Below are positions 1 through 10,822 of a DNA stretch of 64,000 nucleotides, one piece after another. The notes under the pieces were generated by a model. That model had not been told where the DNA came from. It was given only the letters and a program-made list of their open reading frames with translations, and did not search any database. Every line of letters begins with the position of its first letter. Within the stretch, counting starts at the first letter, position 1. Source of the DNA: Galerina marginata (Eukaryota; Basidiomycota; Agaricomycetes; Agaricales; Galerinaceae); the NCBI GenBank assembly GCA_023014335.1, contig JAECYW010000001.1, positions 2,976,001 through 3,040,000 of the forward strand, in the 5' to 3' direction. The translations under genes were made by a program, and so were the position numbers.

Positions 1-301
1 AACCTCTCCATCCAGTTGGACCTCGATGACTTGACGGCCCTACGACGTACGTCAGATTTTAGTAAGGTTGAAAAAGGACAAGGAAGACGTACAGCATAGT
101 CGATATGCGACCCAATAACGAGTCCCTCCTGTCTTCCCTTTATTCCATGGCGTACTGCGACGATGTCTCCGGGCTATAATGAACGGGGTATTGAAACAAG
201 AGAAATTGTGAGAGATGATTCATGAGCAACTTCGTCTAGCAAAATGGTCAGAGAATACTCACAGTGATGACGTCGTCGACGGTTGTGCTGTCAGAAGACA
301 T
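1..301 (-). CDS. Small conserved protein, N-terminal part (runs off window)
   Basis: Three exons are readable on the minus strand: 301-263, 173-93 and 39-1, joined by introns starting GTGAGT (262-174) and GTACGT (92-40), the second ending CTGAC...CGTAG. The start is the ATG at 301. The spliced peptide begins MSSDSTTVDDVIT and continues PGDIVAVRHGIKGRQEG, then reaches QVIEVQLDGE, where it leaves the window. The glycine- and valine-rich pattern resembles small Tudor/KOW-like beta-barrel proteins of mushrooms, but the visible part is too short to assign a family. I do not recognise the gene. Frame continuity across both introns is the main support for it being real. Confidence 0.6.
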
Positions 302-1254
302 GATAGCGCAAAAGTTGTCGGAGGGTGAGATATAAAGTAGTACGATGTCACCAAAAGGTGTGCTGGCAAAAATTCAGGGAAAGTATCTGCGAAGACAACG
401 TGTCTTCAACGGCATGTCCTTCGCCAAGCACGACGAGCTCCACTTACATCCCAATGTCTGCGCACGAGTGGTGAAGCCGAAGAAAAGCCTCTGCAGATGG
501 TAGATGAGAGTTGTTGGCAAATCAAGGGATTGGGAAAAGCAGGCTCAATTTATACTTCTTCTTAGCTGAGATTAGATGCCCAGCTTTCATTTTGCGGGAC
601 ACAAAGCGTGAGGCATGCCTCGAGGCCAGCGTATTGTATCCGGACCCTGGCATCGCGTCGGACGTCATGGTCCGCACCGGATCCGGCCATACCTTCTCTT
701 GTTTTCAAGCAGTCTGGATCTTTGCTTTTTCATGGATAACATAAGTAGTGAAGGAGCTATCATTGTACATTTGTATTCATGCCCGAACAGTTGCCACGAA
801 CGCCTACTGCGAAAATGCACCGTACAAAAGAAACGATTTCTACAATTAGCTCATACCGTGCAATTACTTTTTTCTCTTGTCACCGCCTTCGAATTCGGAT
901 GCCATGTCGGGCATGCGGCGCAGCCACGAGGACGCCAGGCAGAGTGCTCGCCCTAAAAGCATTGCGTTGAGACATGTATCATGCATGATTAGATGGCGAT
1001 TCCTTGTCAATAGATGGGGGAAGATCATGATTATCACTTTGTATGAATATCCGAAGTCTTGCACGAGTTTTGGTATCCTCGGTATGCTGTCGAGTGGCTG
1101 TGGTACCACCACTGGCGAGTGGGGCTTAGGGTAGACTGGCAGAGCGGGAAGTGTCCGAAGGGAGGGTCTGACGCCGTTTGTGCATACATGAGAACGTGTC
1201 TGACGGATTTTAAATGAGCTGGGTTATGGGGAGTTGGTGCAAAGGGAGAGGATA
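302..1254. other. Intergenic stretch, nothing recognised
   Basis: Only short overlapping open frames on both strands, with no conserved motif, splice structure or repeat I could support. It lies between two genes that are both on the minus strand: the start of the edge gene (301) and the 3' end of the DUF1992 gene (1255). Confidence 0.5.
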
Positions 1255-2931
1255 TCAAGCTCCAACACCGAACCAGCGTCTGAAAAGGCCGCGAATCCAC
1301 TCAATAAATGAGACCTTCTCCACGTAGCCGAATCGACCTTCAGTGAACGATCCACCAGCATGACCGGTATTCTTGCTGGTAGACCAAGAACTTCCTCCTC
1401 CACCAAGAGGAAGGTTCCGCATCCTCTCCGCGCTCAGCAATCGTCCGCAAAATTTCAGGCGCACAGTCGTCATACAGCCTTGTCGATCTCGACGCTCCGA
1501 ATATAGTACGGCCGACGCACGGCATACGGCTGCCATTCCGTTGTACTTGCGAACAAGAGAGTTGAGTTCGTCGACTGCCTTTTCGTGATAGCCTTTCTCC
1601 TTCGTGAACCATGCGGGATCTCGATAAATTTTAATATCTTGCAGCGTAAGTTTATGGAGGATCTCTGGAGGATGCTCTGTGGATAACCCTCTTATGGCGC
1701 GTCGGATCCAGGACTGGCGCAGGATTTCTCGGAAGGAGTTGACGGCGCTTTCGAGTTCTGGAGAATGAGTAAAAGAAAAGAATATCAGCAAGCTTGAATG
1801 AGAGAAACTAACGGAAGGCGCCTTACCAAGTTGAAATTCGACCCAAGGAGGGGCCGCGCCATTCCTTTTCACGATCCGGTTCATCAAGAATTCCTCTCGG
1901 GCAATGAAGGGATTATGTTCCTCCATCGAACGATCCATGGGTTTCCCTCTGCCTTTCACTGAGTTGAACAATCCAGATTGGCGTGCTTTCTAACAATAAA
2001 TTATGGCCTCAAAACAAGGACTAAAAACCAACCAAATGCACTTACTTCAATCCTATCCTCAACCAAACTCATCCAGCCCTTTATATTCGCAGGATTAGGC
2101 CGCCCCATATGTCCCCGCGGACCTCTAATGCCCATCCGATAATCCAAAGTCGACTCTTTCGCCTGGCTGAGCCTTCCAGCCTGCTGCGTCCTCTTTCCTC
2201 TTCTCCTTCTCCACTTTCCGTTCACGGTCGTCCAGAGGCAGCGCGCTCGACGGCTTCGACGATACGACAGGGCGGCAGCCGATGCGAGCTTGACGGACGA
2301 CACGTCGAACGAAGGCACTCTGAACTCCGTGTGCCATGGTTGGTGGCCCTCGTTCGAGGGCAAGAGGGGCTCGGAGGCCCAGGATCCACTTGTAGGCGCT
2401 AACTTGACCGGCGCTTACGGCTGATAAGACATCGTCTATAGGCGCGCCAGTCCCGATAATAGAAGCGAGCCTCGGCGGCGCCTGCTTCAGCTTCTGCTCC
2501 GCCGTCTGGATGGACCCCGAGCGGAGAGGCTTGTATTTATCCACCAGCATGCGAAGGACCGCATCTTTGATGTCCTCGTCTCCGGTCCAGTTCTTGTGTT
2601 CCTGCTCTAGGAAGGTCAATCGTGCTGATTTGGAGTTGGATGCCTCTTCGGCTACGGCGGCCTGCTCTGCGTCCTCCTGGGCTGCGTCCGCGAAGAGTTT
2701 AGCACTTCCTGTGAGCGCTGTGAGCTGTGGTGGTTCAGAAGACGAAGAAGTTGAATTGTGATTCTTTCTGAGTTGAGTGTAGCGATAGGCATGGGTGGAG
2801 GGGTTGAATTGAGCGGATAAGCGGGTTAAGGAAAGGTGCGATAAGGTTGAGAATCTTGTCCAAGTTGGTTGCATGCAGAGGCAAAAATTTGTGTTTGTTT
2901 TCGCTGATTGAACCACAAATGCCCTCGGCAT
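1255..2931 (-). CDS. DUF1992 (DnaJ-homologue subfamily C member 28-like) protein, C-terminus frameshifted
   Basis: Exons 2931-2419, 2369-2046, 1989-1827 and 1757-1255. The introns are 2418-2370 (GTAAGC), 2045-1990 (GTAAGT) and 1826-1758 (GTAAGG). The N-terminus is basic and Ser/Thr-rich, as in a mitochondrial presequence. The diagnostic DUF1992 block lies across exons 2 and 3: SLVEDRIE, then KARQSGLFN, GRGKP and EEHNPF, followed by an FLMNRIVKRNGAAPPWVE stretch. DUF1992 is the domain of DNAJC28-type proteins; its biochemical role is poorly known. In exon 4 the conserved-looking reading moves through all three frames: LVRKYNGMA, then PYAVRRPYYIR, then LYDDCAPEILRTIAE. Single extra G residues near 1530 and 1478 explain the first two shifts. 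A third shift is needed to reach the plausible end WFGVGA at 1255. Either an assembly error or a decaying gene. Confidence 0.8.
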
Positions 2932-3124
2932 TCTCGGCCCGTGGTGACGTAAGTAAGCTCAGTCGGCAATGGCGGTGAGGTTTGGTTCATTCCAGAACGG
3001 TTACAAGAAATGGTGCAAGAGAGATTGAAGTAACATTTATTGAAGAGTTCAGATAACGAACTAGGTAGGATACATTTTAATTCATCATGTCATCGTGTAA
3101 TATGTTCCTAATTCCCTATCCTTC

Positions 3125-4184
3125 TCACCCAGACCAGACGGCACCACCGGGAGCGGTGTAGCTCTGGCAGGTTGTTGTAGATGTTGACCTAGGAATCAGG
3201 AGTAAGTACTAGGCATAAAATATCCAAGGAATCAATAGACGTACTGTGATACCAGGATCAGTGGACTTGTAGGCTCCTGGAATGGCAATCTTCGGTGGGC
3301 TGGCAGTTCCTCCGCTAGGTAATGGTGAACCTGGGCACATCCTAGAAGAAAATGATTGTTAATATACTGCACTTTGATTAAGGCGGTCGAAGCTTACCGA
3401 TGTAGAATTGGGCACCAGGGTATGTCGATGCGACGTGTAGAGCGATCTTTTGAGAACGTATCGCGTGAGCAATTTCAGGACTACGATTAGCAGCGATGGA
3501 ATGCTTACAATTTCAGAACGGAGAAGGTAGTCTCCCTTGGGCAGGGAGGCGGGGATGGTAACGCTGTGCTTTCCTATATACCAGACGGCGGTCAGACGTG
3601 TTGCGTTATAGGTACATCCGTGAAAACCGACTAACCGGCCGTAGCGTTGACGACATCGGTTGCCCACTGCTGGGTCGAAGGGTTGAGGAGACCAGAAGAG
3701 TAGATCTTCGTCCAGACAGCACCCTGGCCATTGAAGGAAGCAGCTGTAGAGGGTGCCTTGGCGATGTAGACCTGCACAGGTCCCTTGTGTCCTCCGGAGA
3801 TGGGGTCTTCACCAGTTCGTTGTGCGTGTTGGTGCCACTCGAATCTGAGTGCGACAGCATCAAATTATGTTCGGGGAAAGTAGGCGAGTGTAAACATACG
3901 TGATCGTCCGTCCAGCGGGAATGCTGAGCGTGTTGACGCCAGTTCCTGTCAGTCCATTGACATTGCAGGTAAGGTCGGTGGATGTAACGTCCGTGACGGG
4001 GTTATTGGTTGGTGTTACACGGATGAAGTTATTCAACCCTTGGTCAACCTAACCACGTCGTCGATGTCAGAACACGGTGAGGATATTGCTATAGAATACG
4101 TACACCCTGGTTCCAGATATATTGCATGGTGAAATGCGCATTGGCGAGCGCAGCCGAAGCTACGAGGACGAGTGCGGTCTTCAT
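3125..4184 (-). CDS. AA9 lytic polysaccharide monooxygenase (GH61 family), with three +1 frameshifts
   Basis: Secreted copper enzyme that oxidatively cleaves cellulose. Seven exons: 4184-4104, 4048-3900, 3844-3636, 3573-3509, 3446-3398, 3341-3245 and 3188-3125. Residues 1-16 are a signal peptide (MKTALVLVASAALANA), so the mature protein begins with the copper-binding His17 (HFTMQYIWNQG). The second copper histidine is H96 in SGGHKGPVQVYIAKA, and the axial tyrosine is Y183 in AQFYIGCAQ. It lacks a cellulose-binding domain. The last two exons need single extra bases removed at about 3327, 3317 and 3166. The frame then gives SGGTASPPK, AYKSTDPGITV and SYTAPGGAVWSG before the stop, a normal AA9 end, and the exon sum becomes an exact 236-aa reading. 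As written the C-terminus is scrambled. A TATA box lies upstream. Confidence 0.93.
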
Positions 4185-4228
4185 GACGGGCTAGAGCTTT
4201 GTGGAATTCATTTTGCATCCGCGCGGTC

Positions 4229-4235
4229 TTATATA
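4229..4235 (-). promoter_or_regulatory. TATA box of the AA9 gene
   Basis: TATATAA on the minus strand, about 45 nt upstream of the AA9 start codon at 4184. A strong TATA box fits a highly inducible secreted enzyme. Position and match are seen; use as a promoter is inferred. Confidence 0.6.
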
Positions 4236-4239
4236 CCTC

Positions 4240-5105
4240 CAAGAGAAAAAAATGCGGGGAAAATGCCTCGATTGTAAACCAGCCAGGCAAGGAAATCACA
4301 CAGAAGCCATAATCTTTGGAGTTCACATACCCGAAGTGGCAACATGAGAGCAACATGACCTTCTTCTTGCGCCATATATCCCGAGGCAGATGGGCCATAT
4401 GAGAAGGTGTTAAACAAATATCCATATGTAAACGCAAGTTTCCACATCCGAAGTTGAGGCGTTGTGGGTATACATCGGGTTCGGAGAATACATTGTGCTC
4501 ACGACCTGCCCAGAAATTCGACGTCCAGATGACGCAAGCCTGTCAAGGAGGAGAAAGAAAGCACAGAGAAGGACTAAACTTCGGAAACAGAGACGTGGTC
4601 ATCAGATAGGGAATCCCAAGAACAACACGAAGTGGGAGGGGTTTTTAGACATTTAGACGTTCCAAGGCTACCGAGCCATTTTTGCTTGGGATGACCTCCA
4701 TATAAAAAGTCGTCAACTGAATCAACTCGTAAGTAGTACCAAGAGATGATAGACGCTCAAAAATTAGCAGACAATATGAGGTGAAGACTCTGCTTTTCCG
4801 GTGAACATGATAGCAAAGAGGAACGAGGGTTGAAACTCCGACATCTCGCCTGGTTGAATCAAAAGCGTGTTCAGTCCTTGCTCCTGCCCATGACCACAGT
4901 ATCTCTCCCCACTAACGGCCAATCGATATTCTAAACACATTACCCAGTTTTCATCCTCGCTGTAACCAAGATAACGAGTAAGCTAACGGAAGATTCACGA
5001 AAATTCTCAATTCCCCGACACCCGGTGCGATAACTCGCTTTCCTCAGGTGGGGTCCCAAATTCCTGGCCGAACGGAAGGAGCATCATTGGATCTTCAAGA
5101 GAAGG
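4240..5105. other. Divergent intergenic region between AA9 and cyclophilin genes
   Basis: No gene recognised. It must hold the promoters of the minus-strand AA9 gene and the plus-strand PPIL4 gene. Apart from the TATA box at 4229 I found no convincing regulatory motif. Confidence 0.45.
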
Positions 5106-6712
5106 ATGTCTGTCCTATTCGAGACATCTCTTGGCGATATCGTTATCGATCTAGAGGTGGAGAGCTGTCCTAAAACCTGCGAGAACTTCTTGAAGCTATG
5201 CAAAGTCTATTATTACAATCTCAACGCGTTCTTCAATGGTGTGTTTCCATCACTTTGGTCCGTAGCAACCAACATGCTGATCTTTTGCTGCTTGCAGTGT
5301 CGAAAGATTTTCTGGCGCAAGCTGGAGATCCAACGGCTACTGGAACAGGCGGTGAATCCGTCTGGTCCTTGATCGCCCCCGACACGTCCCCCAATGCACC
5401 GTCATCTCGCTATTTTCCCCCCTGAAATTCTACCTAAACTAAAACACACCCACAAGGGGACAGTGTCTATGGCTGTTGCTCCAGGGTTGGAAGGTCAAAA
5501 AGGTGGCTGCGGGAGTCAATTCTTTATCACTCTCGGCGACAACATTGACTACCTAGACGGCAAGCATGCCGTTTTTGGACATGTTGTAGAAGGTTTTGAT
5601 ACTTTGGATAAGTTGAAGCGAAGTGTTTGTGGATCAGGATGGGCGGCCATTCAAGGATGTAAGGATAAGGCATGTCGTTATTCTTGGTGCGCTTTTTGTG
5701 ATGGATCTAAGCTGTTTTTGAGAAGGCTCAACGGTATCTTGGTCTGTAGATGATCCATTTCCTGATCCCCCTGGGCTTATCAAGCCACCATCGTCTCCTA
5801 CTCGGCCTCCTGACAACTCAACACGGATCGCCGAAGATGAAGATCCTCTTGCTACCCTTCCCGAAGAGGAAGAAGAACGTCTCAGGCGCGAAAAAGCGGC
5901 GGCAGCCTCTGCCCTCACCCTTGAAATGGTTGGAGATCTCCCCTTTGCGAATGTACGACCGCCCGAGAACGTCCTGTTCGTCTGCAAGCTGAACCCCGTC
6001 ACACGTGATGAGGACCTGGAGCTAATCTTTTCGCGGTTTGGTACCATCATGAGCTGTCAAGTCATCAGAGACAAAAGGACTGGTGATTCCCTCCAGTATG
6101 CTTTTATTGAGTTCGACAAGCGTGAAGAAGCCGAGCAGGTACGTTTTTGCCGTTACTTCACTCGACCATGCTAATCGCTATATAGGCATACCTCAAGATG
6201 CAAAATGTACTTGTTGACGATCGACGTATATGGGTAGACTTGTGAGTAAATTCCGAAACGTTGCATCTGTGATAATCATAACATAATCTCCATCCAGCTC
6301 GCAATCCGTGTCGAGACTGAATAACGGCTGGTCAAACGATATCGTCAGGGCGCCGAAGCGAAGCAAAGGACAATCCGGATTCGGTGGACGTGAAGACTTG
6401 GAAAGGACTCGGCGGTACAGGGACGAAGACAGTCACTACGCAAAGCATAACACCGCTGCGGGCGGCTATGGAATGGTGTTTGACGTGCCATCTGATTATG
6501 GATCCGACCGTCGTCGAAAACGCAGCCGAAGCGTGGACAAGGAAAGAGATGTAGATTCCTCAAGGGACAATCGTCGCAAACGGTCAAGGTCTCCACCAGC
6601 ACACAAAGACTCTGGCCGCGATAAAGATAGGGATCGTGACTATGGCCGAGACCGACGAAGAACACGGAGCAGGAGCAGAGAACGACGATCCGGTCGGGAT
6701 GGGCGTTACTAG
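5106..6712 (+). CDS. PPIL4-type peptidyl-prolyl cis-trans isomerase with RRM and RS-rich tail (CYP6), two +1 frameshifts
   Basis: Nuclear cyclophilin linked to spliceosomes and transcription. Five exons: 5106-5238, 5298-5686, 5750-6138, 6186-6241 and 6298-6712. The cyclophilin domain starts [19 protein letters not shown] and contains [24 protein letters not shown] and GSQFFITL. The RRM (about residues 246-322 after correction) has [12 protein letters not shown] (RNP2) and YAFIEFD (RNP1). The tail is rich in RS/RD/RRKR repeats and ends RRSGRDGRY. Two single extra bases break exon 2: one C in the six-C run 5417-5422 (FPPEILPK resumes if it is removed) and a G at 5618 (the [14 protein letters not shown] reading resumes). 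With both removed all exons join to 459 codons ending at TAG 6712. In a housekeeping gene like this, sequence error is more likely than loss of function. Confidence 0.93.
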
Positions 6713-6876
6713 TAGTGTTGTTTGTCTGTGTTTGTCTTGTTCTTGTGGCTGACGCCCGCTCAGATTTTAGTGTTTCGCGTCATTCCAGCTCCATTTTCGT
6801 GCTGTGTACCGTTTCCTCCGCTATTTATTCCTCAGTATGCACCATTTATGGTCCATGCTGTGCTTCACTTGAGTCA

Positions 6877-6887
6877 TATATATATAA
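6877..6887 (+). promoter_or_regulatory. TATA box of the BTB gene
   Basis: A run of alternating TA ending in TATAA lies about 53 nt upstream of the BTB start codon at 6940. This supports 6940 as the true start, rather than an in-frame open stretch further upstream. Confidence 0.55.
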
Positions 6888-6939
6888 GTCTGCCTTGATC
6901 TCTCATGATCATACTTTGTTCTCCCTCCCGCCTTCCACT

Positions 6940-7815
6940 ATGACGGTGCTAGACTATCAGTTCGACGCTCCGGACGCTGATATTATTTTGCTCACAACCG
7001 AGGTTGATTGCACCACCGAGTTCCACGTCCACAAATGCATACTAGCGGCTGCCTCACCAGTCTTCAGCGATATGTTCTCGTTTCCACAAGCTGACGAAGA
7101 TAATGTCATCGGAAAGCCCCCGCCTATTCCCGTAATCCCCGTTTCCGAACCCAGTCACGTTCTTGATACCGTTCTGCGATACGTGTACCCCGTTTCCCAG
7201 CCCATCATCGACTCCTTCGACGAGCTAATCGATGTCCTCGCGGTGGCTGTCAAATACGACTTCACAAATGCCATTAGCGTGCTGAAGAGACTTCTTATCT
7301 CACCTCGGTTCCTTCAAACATCGCCCATACGTGTATACGCTGCCGCCTGCCGGTTTGAATTCGACGACGAAGCTAAAATCGCCTCGCGTCATACCCTCAG
7401 TGTCAGTCTCCTCGACACTACTGCCCCACCGCCCGTGGACCTGAAATACATCTCCGCATACGAATATCACCGGCTCCTGAGACTCCATGCCCTCCGCGCG
7501 AGCGCAGCGATAAAGCTGCTCGAAATACCAGAGAACATTAAATGCATGCAGTGCAACGGGTCCGCGTTCACGATGCACGACGCTCCGAAATGGTGGTACG
7601 AGTTTAAGAAAAAGGCGAAGGAGGAGTTAGCGGTGCGGCCCACGACGGACGTCGTTTTTGGGATGCAGTTCCTATTTGGAGCCGCGCGGGACTCGGGGTG
7701 CTCGAGATGTCCGGAGAGCGTGCTTGATTCTTGGAAGTTCCTGCAGAGCCTGAAAGAGTCCATTGATGCGTTGCCGGCGACAGTGACGATGGATCACAAT
7801 CTTGAGACGTGGTGA
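6940..7815 (+). CDS. BTB/POZ domain protein
   Basis: Intronless 291-aa protein. The BTB fold occupies the N-terminal ~120 residues: DADIILLTTE, then FHVHKCILAAASPVFSDMF (the classic H-K-x-x-L-x-x-x-S-x-x-F core), and later VLDTVLRYVYP. The C-terminal half is helical and contains a C-x-x-C pair (KCMQCNGS). Mushroom genomes carry large families of such stand-alone BTB proteins. Some act as adaptors for Cullin-3 ubiquitin ligases; the target is unknown here. The start was chosen because the frame upstream (6715-6939) encodes no BTB sequence and overlaps the TATA box. The cyclophilin gene ends only 228 nt upstream on the same strand. No frameshift is present. Confidence 0.9.
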   Translation: MTVLDYQFDAPDADIILLTTEVDCTTEFHVHKCILAAASPVFSDMFSFPQADEDNVIGKPPPIPVIPVSEPSHVLDTVLRYVYPVSQPIIDSFDELIDVLAVAVKYDFTNAISVLKRLLISPRFLQTSPIRVYAAACRFEFDDEAKIASRHTLSVSLLDTTAPPPVDLKYISAYEYHRLLRLHALRASAAIKLLEIPENIKCMQCNGSAFTMHDAPKWWYEFKKKAKEELAVRPTTDVVFGMQFLFGAARDSGCSRCPESVLDSWKFLQSLKESIDALPATVTMDHNLETW

Positions 7816-8259
7816 ACGGTTTTTGTAATCATTGCTAGCAGGACTCGCTGAGGTTTTTGACACCATGAACTTCTCGTGATTTATTAGATATTTACGTATG
7901 ATACATCAACCTATTACTTGTAGAGTACTTGCAAACATTTCGATACCCTTATCATTCTAGTCTATATCTCGTGTATCTATCTTCCCCTCCCCAAGCCTTG
8001 CATAATTTTTCCCGTGATGTAGTAACTAGAAGTAGTCGTGAAGCAGCATGCAACGCTATTAATGCTCGCTACCATAAGGAGGAGGATGCAACAATGACCC
8101 CTATTCCCTGTTTGCCTCTGGACACACCGACACAAACGACAACAAATTGTGGCAAGATTTCGGGGTTGAAATGAACTCCGACGCTACCACTACCTACATG
8201 ACCACGATACCTTATGATTGACCCATCCTGAAGGTAGTTCTGTGATGCATTTCACCACA
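7816..8259. other. Intergenic stretch, nothing recognised
   Basis: Between the BTB stop and the first ATG of the Fic gene. No RNA gene, repeat or further coding exon was found that I can support. Confidence 0.4.
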
Positions 8260-9839
8260 ATGCCGCCTCACAATCTTCTTGGAACTCCCCAATGTTATCT
8301 CTGCCGAAGACCGCCAAAGGCTGATGGACACCGAAAAACATGGTTTGGCGTCGAGAGTGGTGCTGTTCGAGGAAATGATTGAGCGTTATTCCGATTCCCC
8401 TGATTCTCAGCCGTTCTTCCTGGTACGACTGGCGGACCTCATGTGCTTGCTTGGTTCACGCGCAGTTGCTATTATTCTTTATTTAAAGGTGAATATCCAG
8501 TAACGCCTTTACGATCATCCTTCATCTCGACGAACCCGACACGCTAGGCCCAGGACATTTTGTCAAGAAAGGGTATATTCGAGAATCAATTGGACACTCT
8601 ACTTCAGGCTCTCACTGCCGAAGTTCATAAGGAAGCCAACGACGTTTTGGCTAAGTCTCGCCAGCGTAATGTTTCTCTTCCCTCCCGATGCGTGGCGTTC
8701 TGATTTCGTTTAGTTACATATTATCAGAAGTGGAAGCCTGCGAAGGATCACAAGTTTCCTACAAATTTACCACATCTTCCCGAAGGATCAGAACAAATCT
8801 TGGTTCAGTGGCAAAACCTGAGCCCCAAATCGTCCGCTGCGTATCTAACGAAGCTTGCCATCGAGAGTAATCTTATCGAGGGAGTTTTCCTGCTCACTGA
8901 AGAGGTGACCCTCCTCCCTTCAGCACTTGTCAACTCCCCTCATTCTAACCGTAGTCAGCTGAAGATTTAATTCAGCGTGGCATTACCGAGGGAGCGGTGA
9001 ACTGCTTGCTTGAAAGCGCTATACAAGACCCCGATGCGATCAAGAAGATCCTAGATGACATGTTGATTGTCAGTCTTTTTTTCTTTTTCTCTCAGTCTGA
9101 GTCTCAGGTCCAGTTGCAAAATTAACACAACCCACCACGCCTTTGTCCAGGCTTGTGAGCTTTTGTGCGCCTTCGTTGACGGTGTGGAGTGTCTTAGCAA
9201 GGAGGCCATTTGCAACTTGCACAAGCGTATCATGAGGACTCATCGATTTAATCAAGCGCATTACACCCAGCCGGAATGACGCGTTTGGAAACCCGAAGTA
9301 CTGTTGTTATTTCAGGGGTTTATACAGTAGAATGCTGCCCCTTTCCTGAGGTTGATGCGGAGGTCACATATATCTGCAAGATGGCAAAGGTGAGTTTGAT
9401 ATCCTTTATGGGTTGTCTCTCGTTTAAAGTAAATATTTCCCTGGATTTACTTGCGGTAAATAGCAGTGGATTAAGAACTGGCGGGATCCATTCGCAACAG
9501 CCAGTTGGTTTCATTTGATACTCGCCAGCTGCCATCCCTTTGACGTATGTCTATATTTCACATCTTCTTGTCGCTAATTGTTTTGTGTTCTCGGCTGACT
9601 TCCACGGTAGGACGGAAACGGACGAATTGTGAGATTACTTGCCTCTATTCCTCTGATGAAACGTGGATATCCCCCCATCTCTATTTCGTTCACCCAGCGC
9701 GCGGATTACTATACCGCACTCAATATGGTATGTGCCTGATCTCATCCGGATCAGTTTGTTTTAAATCTTGAGAAATAACACCTCAAATGAATGATAGGCG
9801 CGTGATGGTGATCACAACCCTACACCGCCAAATGTATGA
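8260..9839 (+). CDS. Fic domain protein (AMPylator/deAMPylator family) with inhibitory helix, three +1 frameshifts
   Basis: Fic enzymes transfer AMP or related groups to protein hydroxyls. Eight exons: 8260-8488, 8548-8665, 8714-8904, 8955-9068, 9151-9389, 9467-9544, 9611-9727 and 9798-9839. The catalytic motif HPFDDGNGR (H-x-F-x-[DE]-G-N-G-R, residues about 319-327) is complete and split by an intron after HPFD. The segment ESNLIEGVFLLTEE (about 166-179) contains S-x-x-x-E-G, matching the autoinhibitory [ST]xxxE[GN] motif found upstream of the Fic core in class II proteins such as FICD. No transmembrane segment is seen, unlike animal FICD. Frame continuity requires removing one G near 8281, an A at 9238 and a T at 9299; then 374 codons run without a stop. 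The start at 8260 depends on the first of these corrections. Confidence 0.87.
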
Positions 9840-9965
9840 AACATAGCCGTCACGTTTTCCAATTTCATTGGGAACATATGCTGACGTACATGAATCAGAC
9901 ATGGAGCCAGCTTTTTCCCAGCTGAAAGATCTGCTGATAGGTTAGCTGGATCACACATGTTTGGA

Positions 9966-10550
9966 CGCGACAGCCATGTAGGTGTAAGGCCATCCGGAAG
10001 GTCTTATCCCATCAAAACTTCAGATCAAGAATCAGCTCTTTCGCAGCTGAAATATTTCATGTTGACTCAGCTGGTAGACACAAATTTACGCATAATATTT
10101 ATGTAGGTACCAATCTGTATTCCAAGTATTATTCCACCCATATGCCAGATACAAATCAGCGTGACAGCCATGTATGTGTAAGGCCATCCTGAAGGTCTTG
10201 TCCCATCAAATCTTCAGCTCAATAATCAGCTCTTTCGCAGCTGAAATATTTCATATTGACTCAGCTGGTAGACACATATTTACGCATAATATTTATGTAG
10301 GTACCAATCTGTATTCCAGGTATTATTCCACCCATATGCTAGATACAGAACAGACTCGATTGCACCCGAAATATTTGATGTTACCGAGGGGTTAACTCAG
10401 CCAGTCTGCCAGGTCGAAAAACAGCTTCATCGCAGTTGCAATATTTAATGCGAAGTCAGCTGGTCGGCACCTGTTGACATATAATATCCACGAGGCAGCA
10501 CGTACAATCTGGAGGTCTCATTCCACCCCTCTGTGAGATACAAAGCTGGA
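9966..10550. repeat. Tandem repeat, about 194-bp unit, 2 good copies plus 1 decayed
   Basis: CAGCCATGTA starts copies at 9971 and 10165 (period 194). Both are followed by the same blocks: AGGCCATCC, GCAGCTGAAATATTTCAT, TACGCATAATATTTATGTAG and ATTCCACCCATATG. A third, diverged copy runs from about 10420 to 10550 (CGCAGTTGCAATATTTAATG and ATTCCACCCCTCTG). It lies just after the Fic gene. There is no coding frame through it. Confidence 0.8.
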
Positions 10551-10734
10551 CCCATTGCTGGTGAAATATTTGGTGTCAATTTAATGTTAATTCATTTGGT
10601 TGGCATATGTGCACATGTAACATCCGTGGAGCGGTACATCCACATAGCATCCCGCGGGTCTCGTCTCATCCACACAACTGATTGGGTGTGAATAACCGAC
10701 AGATTCTGAGGAATAACAGCGGTCAAGAAGGACG

Positions 10735-10790
10735 ATTAGATAACAAGATAACAGCAAGAAGACGATAAGATAACAAGATAACAAAAACGA
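10735..10790. repeat. AT-rich simple repeat (GATAACAAGATAAC type)
   Basis: Short direct repeats of GATAACAAGATAACA and relatives, about 50 bp long, directly downstream of the small coiled-coil gene. Confidence 0.6.
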
Positions 10791-10822
10791 GAAATCGAGC
10801 ATCTGAGAATCTATATATCAAA

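Noticed and set aside
1340..1612. Alternative frame of the DUF1992 exon as an independent antisense-like small gene
   Set aside because: Its sequence (DDCAPEILRTIAE) continues the DUF1992 protein after single-base insertions, so it is the same gene shifted.
6715..6939. N-terminal extension of the BTB protein by 75 residues
   Set aside because: The stretch overlaps a TATA box, has no BTB-like sequence, and the ATG at 6940 is directly followed by the domain.
9966..10550. Tandem repeat as a CRISPR array
   Set aside because: The unit is about 194 bp with no short constant repeat and unique spacers, and the organism is a fungus.
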